A stretch of 64,000 bases of DNA from contig NZ_CP082284.1 in NCBI RefSeq assembly GCF_019880225.1, positions 2,666,001 through 2,730,000 of the forward strand, read 5' to 3'. Every line of letters begins with the position of its first letter. Within the stretch, counting starts at the first letter, position 1. The translations under genes were made by a program, and so were the position numbers. This stretch comes from Halobaculum rubrum. GTDB taxonomy: Archaea > Halobacteriota > Halobacteria > Halobacteriales > Haloferacaceae. Below the pieces are notes generated by a model. The model searched no databases. It was not told the origin of the DNA and saw only the letters and a list, made by a program, of their open reading frames with translations. This document shows positions 60,495 to 64,000 of this stretch, in pieces.

Positions 60495-61094
60495 CTACTC
60501 GAAGAGCTGGACGGCCTGCTGGTAGCGGGTGGCGGGCTCGTCCCAGTCGACGACCTCGAAGAACGCGGAGACGAAGTCGCCGCGGGCGGGGCCGTAGTCG
60601 TAGTAGTAGGAGTGTTCCCACACGTCCAGCGCGAGGATCGGGTGGCCGCCCCAGATCGCGCCCTGGTCGTGTTTGTCGACCACGACGTTGCGGAGCTGGT
60701 TCGAGAACGTGTCGTACACGAGCAGGGCCCAGCCCGAGGCGTTGCCCGCCGCGGCCTCGAACTCGCCCTTCCAGGCCTCATACGAGCCGAAGTCCTCGGC
60801 GATGCGGTCGGCGAGCGCGCCCTCAGGCTCGTCGCCGCCCTCGGGACTCATGTTCTGCCAGAACAGGTCGTGCAGAATGTGGCCCGACGAGTTGTGCGTC
60901 ACGTCGCGAATGGCACCGGCCGAGGACGAGAAGTCGCCCTCCTCGCGATTCGCTTCGAGCGTCTCCTCCGCAGAGTTCCAGCCGTTGACATACCCCTGGT
61001 GATGGGTGTCGTGATGCCACGTCAGCACCTGCTCGGAAATGTGCGGTTCCAGTGCGTCGTAGTCGTACGGCAGCGGATCGAGTTCGTAGCTCAT
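60495..61094 (-). CDS. sod: Superoxide dismutase, Fe/Mn type
   Basis: Converts superoxide to H2O2 and O2 in the cytoplasm. The 199-residue protein has metal ligands in TWHHDTHHQGYVNGW (His27), SSGHILHDLFWQN (His) and LDVWEHSYYYDYG (Asp and His of DxWEH). Mn is likely in haloarchaea, but sequence cannot separate it from Fe with certainty. Its promoter is divergent from the MFS gene across 53 bp. Confidence 0.94.
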   Translation of the reverse strand: MSYELDPLPYDYDALEPHISEQVLTWHHDTHHQGYVNGWNSAEETLEANREEGDFSSSAGAIRDVTHNSSGHILHDLFWQNMSPEGGDEPEGALADRIAEDFGSYEAWKGEFEAAAGNASGWALLVYDTFSNQLRNVVVDKHDQGAIWGGHPILALDVWEHSYYYDYGPARGDFVSAFFEVVDWDEPATRYQQAVQLFE

Positions 61095-61147
61095 AATTGA
61101 ATCCTCCGGCTACTACAACGGCGTAATAGCTGTTAAAGATTGAGAAG

Positions 61148-62401
61148 GTGACTGGTACCACGTGGCAGGGATCGCGCCCCGGAGTCGCGGTCCACCTCGC
61201 CGGTACCGACGGAGGAAGGCCCCCGGGACGACGACGAAACGGCGTGCGCGAGTGGCGCGGCGTCGGGCTGGTCGGCGGCTGGCAGGTGTCGGCGAGCGTC
61301 TGCTTTTATGCGGTGTTCGCGACGACGGCGTTCCTCCGCGCGGACTTCGACCTCACACGCTTCCGGACGGGACTCGCCGTGACGGCGGTGATCGCGGGCT
61401 ACACGCTGTCGCTGTTCGCGGCGGGGGCGGTCGTCGACGCCTACGGCGAACGGCTCCCGATGGTCGGCGGCCTCCTCGCGATGGGTGTCGCCTGCGTTGC
61501 CGTCGCGGTTGCGCCCTCCTACCCGCTCGTGCTCGCGTCGCTCGTGCTGCTCGGGGTTGCGTACGCGACGGCGATGCCGGCGACCAACCGTGCGGTGCTG
61601 GTCGTCGCCCCGGAGGGTCGTCGCAACCTCGCGATGAACGTGAAACAGGTCGGCGTGACCGTCGGCTCCGGACTCTCGGCGGGGCTGATCACCGTCGCCG
61701 GCGCCGGCGGCGACTGGGAGATGGGCTTCCTCGTCGCCGCCGCGGTCGCGGTCGCCGTCGCGCTGGCGTTCGCCCGCGACTACGAGGGCCGCGCGGGGTC
61801 TGGCACCCTCTCGACGCCCGACGTGCGGGGCCTGCTCTCGGGTCGGGGGTACCGCGGCCTGCTCGTCGCGGGGTTCTTCCTCGGCGCGGCGGTGTTCACC
61901 ACCACCGGCTACGTCGTGCTCCACATGACCGACGCCGTGCTCGCCTCCGCCGCCGTCGCCGGGGGGACGCTCGCCGCCGTGCAGGTGACGGGGAGCCTCG
62001 GACGCCTCGGCGGGGGCGCCGTCGCCGACCGCCTCCCGCTGTCCGCCTCGGTCGCGAACGCACGCGTGCTGGTCGTGCAGGCGGTCGTCAGCGTCGGGGG
62101 GTTCGTCGGCGTCACGCTCGTCGGCGGACCGCTCGTCGCCGCCGCGGCGTTCGCGCTGTTGGGCTTCTTCGTGCTCGGGTTCCCCGGGATGTACTACGGC
62201 TGTCTCACCGCGCTCGTCGACGACGACGAGGTGGGCGCGGCCACCGCGGGGGGCCAGACGGCGATCAACCTCGGCGGGCTCGTCGCGCCTCCCGCCTTCG
62301 GCTATCTCGCCGACACCGCGGGCTACGCGCTCGGCTGGTACGCGTTGGCGGGCTGTGCGGCGCTGGCGGCGGTCGCGCTCGTGCCGCTCGTCCGAGAGTA
62401 G
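61148..62401 (+). CDS. MFS transporter
   Basis: A 417-residue major facilitator protein with 12 helices. LSLFAAGAVVDAYGERLPMV (loop 2-3 motif), ATNRAVLVVAPEGRRNLAMN and GRLGGGAVADRLPLSASVAN show the two six-helix halves. The start may be GTG 61148 or a later GTG near 61242 (VREWRGVGLVGGW); the first ~30 residues are basic and Gly-rich, so the later start is plausible. Cargo unknown. Divergent from sod. Confidence 0.82.
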   Translation: MTGTTWQGSRPGVAVHLAGTDGGRPPGRRRNGVREWRGVGLVGGWQVSASVCFYAVFATTAFLRADFDLTRFRTGLAVTAVIAGYTLSLFAAGAVVDAYGERLPMVGGLLAMGVACVAVAVAPSYPLVLASLVLLGVAYATAMPATNRAVLVVAPEGRRNLAMNVKQVGVTVGSGLSAGLITVAGAGGDWEMGFLVAAAVAVAVALAFARDYEGRAGSGTLSTPDVRGLLSGRGYRGLLVAGFFLGAAVFTTTGYVVLHMTDAVLASAAVAGGTLAAVQVTGSLGRLGGGAVADRLPLSASVANARVLVVQAVVSVGGFVGVTLVGGPLVAAAAFALLGFFVLGFPGMYYGCLTALVDDDEVGAATAGGQTAINLGGLVAPPAFGYLADTAGYALGWYALAGCAALAAVALVPLVRE

Positions 62402-62429
62402 GGCGCGGGACTGCGAATCGTAACCGGCC

Positions 62430-63053
62430 CTACTCCACGCCGGCGATCGCGCCCGGCTCGTAGGCGTCGTGCTGTCTGGTGTACTCCATCGTGGTCGCGA
62501 CCGACTCGGCGATCTCCGCGCCGGCCTCCCGCTCGACGATGTGCAACGCGAGGTCGATCCCCGAGGTGACGCCACCCGCCGAAAGCACGTCGCCGTCGTC
62601 GACGACGCGCTCGTCGCGGACCTCCGCGGCTGTGTCCCGGAGGTCGTCCAGCGCGCCGGCGTGAGTAACGGCGGGTCGGCCGTCGAAGAGGCCGGCCTTC
62701 GAGAGGAGCATCCCTCCGGTGCAGACGGACGCGACCGTCGTTCCGGCGTCGTGGTGGGCCGCGACCGCGTCGGGGATCGCGCCGCGGTCGTACTCGGCGT
62801 GCGCGCCCGCCTCGCTGCGATCGTTCCAGCCGCCGCCCGGAACCACGAGCAGGTCCACCCCGCCCGGTTCGGGCAGTTCCGCCTCGGCCTCGACACGCAT
62901 TCCGTGGCTCGCGGTGACGAGCCCGGGCCCGTCGAGCGCCACGAGTTCGGTGTCGAAGTCGGCGCCGGCGCCCTCGGCGTTCTCGAACACCTCGAACGGA
63001 CCGACCGCGTCCAGTTCGTCGAACCCCTCGTACAGCAGCACGGCGATGTCCAT
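62430..63053 (-). CDS. DJ-1/PfpI-family protein
   Basis: A 207-residue protein with the class I glutamine amidotransferase-like fold. MDIAVLLYEGFDELDAVGPF, VDLLVVPGGGWNDRS and TTVASVCTGGMLLSKAGLFD; Cys111 is the nucleophile at the sharp turn, and SAGGVTSGIDLALHIVEREA is the DJ-1 subtype seen in isonitrile hydratase-like proteins. Role could be a hydratase, a deglycase or a chaperone. ATG 63053. Confidence 0.86.
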   Translation of the reverse strand: MDIAVLLYEGFDELDAVGPFEVFENAEGAGADFDTELVALDGPGLVTASHGMRVEAEAELPEPGGVDLLVVPGGGWNDRSEAGAHAEYDRGAIPDAVAAHHDAGTTVASVCTGGMLLSKAGLFDGRPAVTHAGALDDLRDTAAEVRDERVVDDGDVLSAGGVTSGIDLALHIVEREAGAEIAESVATTMEYTRQHDAYEPGAIAGVE

Positions 63054-63130
63054 ACCCGACACTGGAGCGCCGGGGGCAAAGTCGTATCGCGGGCGGCAAG
63101 GTCGTCGGCCACGGCGGCGACGGCGCCGTC

Positions 63131-64000
63131 TCAGTCCGCGCTCGCCTCCTCCTCGTCATCGCCGCGGGCGCGCTTGTACATCGAGAGGGCCCGCTCGCGC
63201 ATCTCGGAGTGGTCGATCACCGGATCGGGATACGTCGGCGCGAGCTGTCGCCGTCGGCCGACGGACAGCTCGTGCCACGAGTGGACGTTGTCGGCCGAGA
63301 CGCTCGCGAGTTCGGGTACGTACTCCGAGATGTACTCCGCGTCGGGGTCGTATCGCTCTCCCTGCGTCATGGGGTTGAAGATCCGGAAGTACGGCTGGGC
63401 GTCCGTCCCGGTCGAGGCGGCCCACTGCCACCCGCCGGTGTCGTTGGCGGTGTCGTGGTCCGCGAGGTGCTCCCGGAAGTGCTCGTAGCCGTGGCGCCAG
63501 TCGATCAGGAGGTCCTTCGTGAGGAACGACGCGACGATCATCCGCACGCGGTTGTGCATGTACGCCTCCTCCCGGAGCTGGCGCATGCCAGCGTCGACGA
63601 TCGGATACCCGGTCTCGCCGTCCTTCCACGCCCGGAGGTCGGCCATCGCTTCCTCGTCCTCGCGCCACTCGATGTCGCGCTCGTACTCCTTGTAGTTGCG
63701 CGTCACCACCTCGGGGTTCGCCCACAGCACCTGCGTGTAGAACTCCCGCCACGCGAGTTGGGACCGGAACTCCTCGACGGACGCGACGGCGTCGTGTTCC
63801 TCCGCGGCGACGCCGTCGTCGTCGGCCATCGCCTCCGCCTCGGCCATCGCTTCCTCGGTGGCGGCGTACACTTCCCGTACGCCGATCGTCCCCCACTTGA
63901 GATCCGTCGAGAGCCGGGAGGTCGCCTCCTTCGCCGGATAGTCGCGGTCGTCGTCGTAGCGGAGGACGGCGTCCTCACAGAACGCCGTGAGCCGGTCGCG
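63131..64000 (-). CDS. phr: Deoxyribodipyrimidine photolyase, N-terminus beyond the window
   Basis: Repairs cyclobutane pyrimidine dimers in blue light. The frame is open to the window edge (DRLTAFCEDAVLRYDDDRDY, then PAKEATSRLSTDLKWGTIGV), so only the C-terminal ~289 residues are seen. FAD-binding motifs are YPIVDAGMRQLREEAYMHNR, VASFLTKDLLIDWRHGYEHF and NDTGGWQWAASTGTDAQPYF, with the NDxGGWQWxxxTG loop that identifies CPD photolyases. A haloarchaeal acidic insert (EAMADDDGVAAEEHDAVASV) separates helices. ATP and antenna-cofactor domains lie outside the window. Confidence 0.93.
   Translation of the reverse strand, partial: RDRLTAFCEDAVLRYDDDRDYPAKEATSRLSTDLKWGTIGVREVYAATEEAMAEAEAMADDDGVAAEEHDAVASVEEFRSQLAWREFYTQVLWANPEVVTRNYKEYERDIEWREDEEAMADLRAWKDGETGYPIVDAGMRQLREEAYMHNRVRMIVASFLTKDLLIDWRHGYEHFREHLADHDTANDTGGWQWAASTGTDAQPYFRIFNPMTQGERYDPDAEYISEYVPELASVSADNVHSWHELSVGRRRQLAPTYPDPVIDHSEMRERALSMYKRARGDDEEEASAD

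Overview
The window is a GC-rich stretch of haloarchaeal chromosome (class Halobacteria). Supporting signs are acidic proteins throughout, strong G/C preference at third codon positions, Tat signal peptides followed by lipobox cysteines, halocyanin, archaeal-type shikimate kinase and phosphoglycerate mutase, HTH-10 (Bat-type) and Lrp-type regulators, many ATGA/GTGA stop-start overlaps and many apparently leaderless starts. No rRNA, tRNA or CRISPR array was found. The genus cannot be fixed from the sequence alone.

Layout. 1-6220: denitrification block with quinol NO reductase (5' truncated by the window), copper nitrite reductase nirK, a sensor kinase, and a divergent halocyanin plus HTH-10 regulator pair. 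6478-9230: a membrane protein with a 43-step four-residue repeat, a PiT phosphate permease and a family 2 glycosyltransferase. 9292-16895: a tightly packed minus-strand operon (GT75-like protein, iron-type ABC binding protein, permease, ATPase, membrane glycosyltransferase) behind an iron-box-like palindrome. 17014-19467: a protein with 20 CxxC motifs, a membrane block and a PadR-like winged helix. 19593-21778: GMC oxidoreductase plus its small Tat subunit behind the reverse-complement copy of the same palindrome. 21867-25655: Lrp regulator, EamA transporter, two colliding gene remnants, a J-domain/2Fe-2S ferredoxin fusion and a decayed lipoyl-domain gene. 25656-30263: operon of acyl-CoA dehydrogenase, archaeal PGAM, a SelD-like protein and NMN adenylyltransferase. 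31769-38344: branched-chain amino acid (liv) ABC operon ending in a KAS III-like enzyme. 38464-40574: small mobile region with hairpin-ended IS605-like debris, a rhodanese, and an AbrB/VapC pair between partial copies of the 3' end of the chorismate mutase gene. 40536-45748: chorismate mutase and shikimate kinase, a DAC-like protein, small haloarchaeal proteins and an HtrA-type protease. 45816-64000: chemoreceptor, thioesterase, bifunctional nuclease family protein, TraB and S2P membrane proteins, purM behind 70-bp tandem repeats, a DUF433/DUF5615 pair, ANL enzymes, SDR, GNAT, cytidine deaminase, superoxide dismutase, MFS, DJ-1/PfpI and photolyase (cut by the window end).

How it works together. 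The first block can reduce nitrite to NO and then N2O, with halocyanin as a likely electron carrier. The shared palindrome suggests that iron uptake, the two glycosylation-type genes and the GMC dehydrogenase pair answer to one DtxR-like iron regulator. The liv operon and the acyl-CoA dehydrogenase operon point to amino acid and fatty acid use. The most unusual items are the cysteine-array/PadR membrane protein, the strict tetrad-repeat membrane protein, the SelD-like gene in a glycolysis/NAD operon, and the chorismate mutase 3' end acting as an apparent insertion site.
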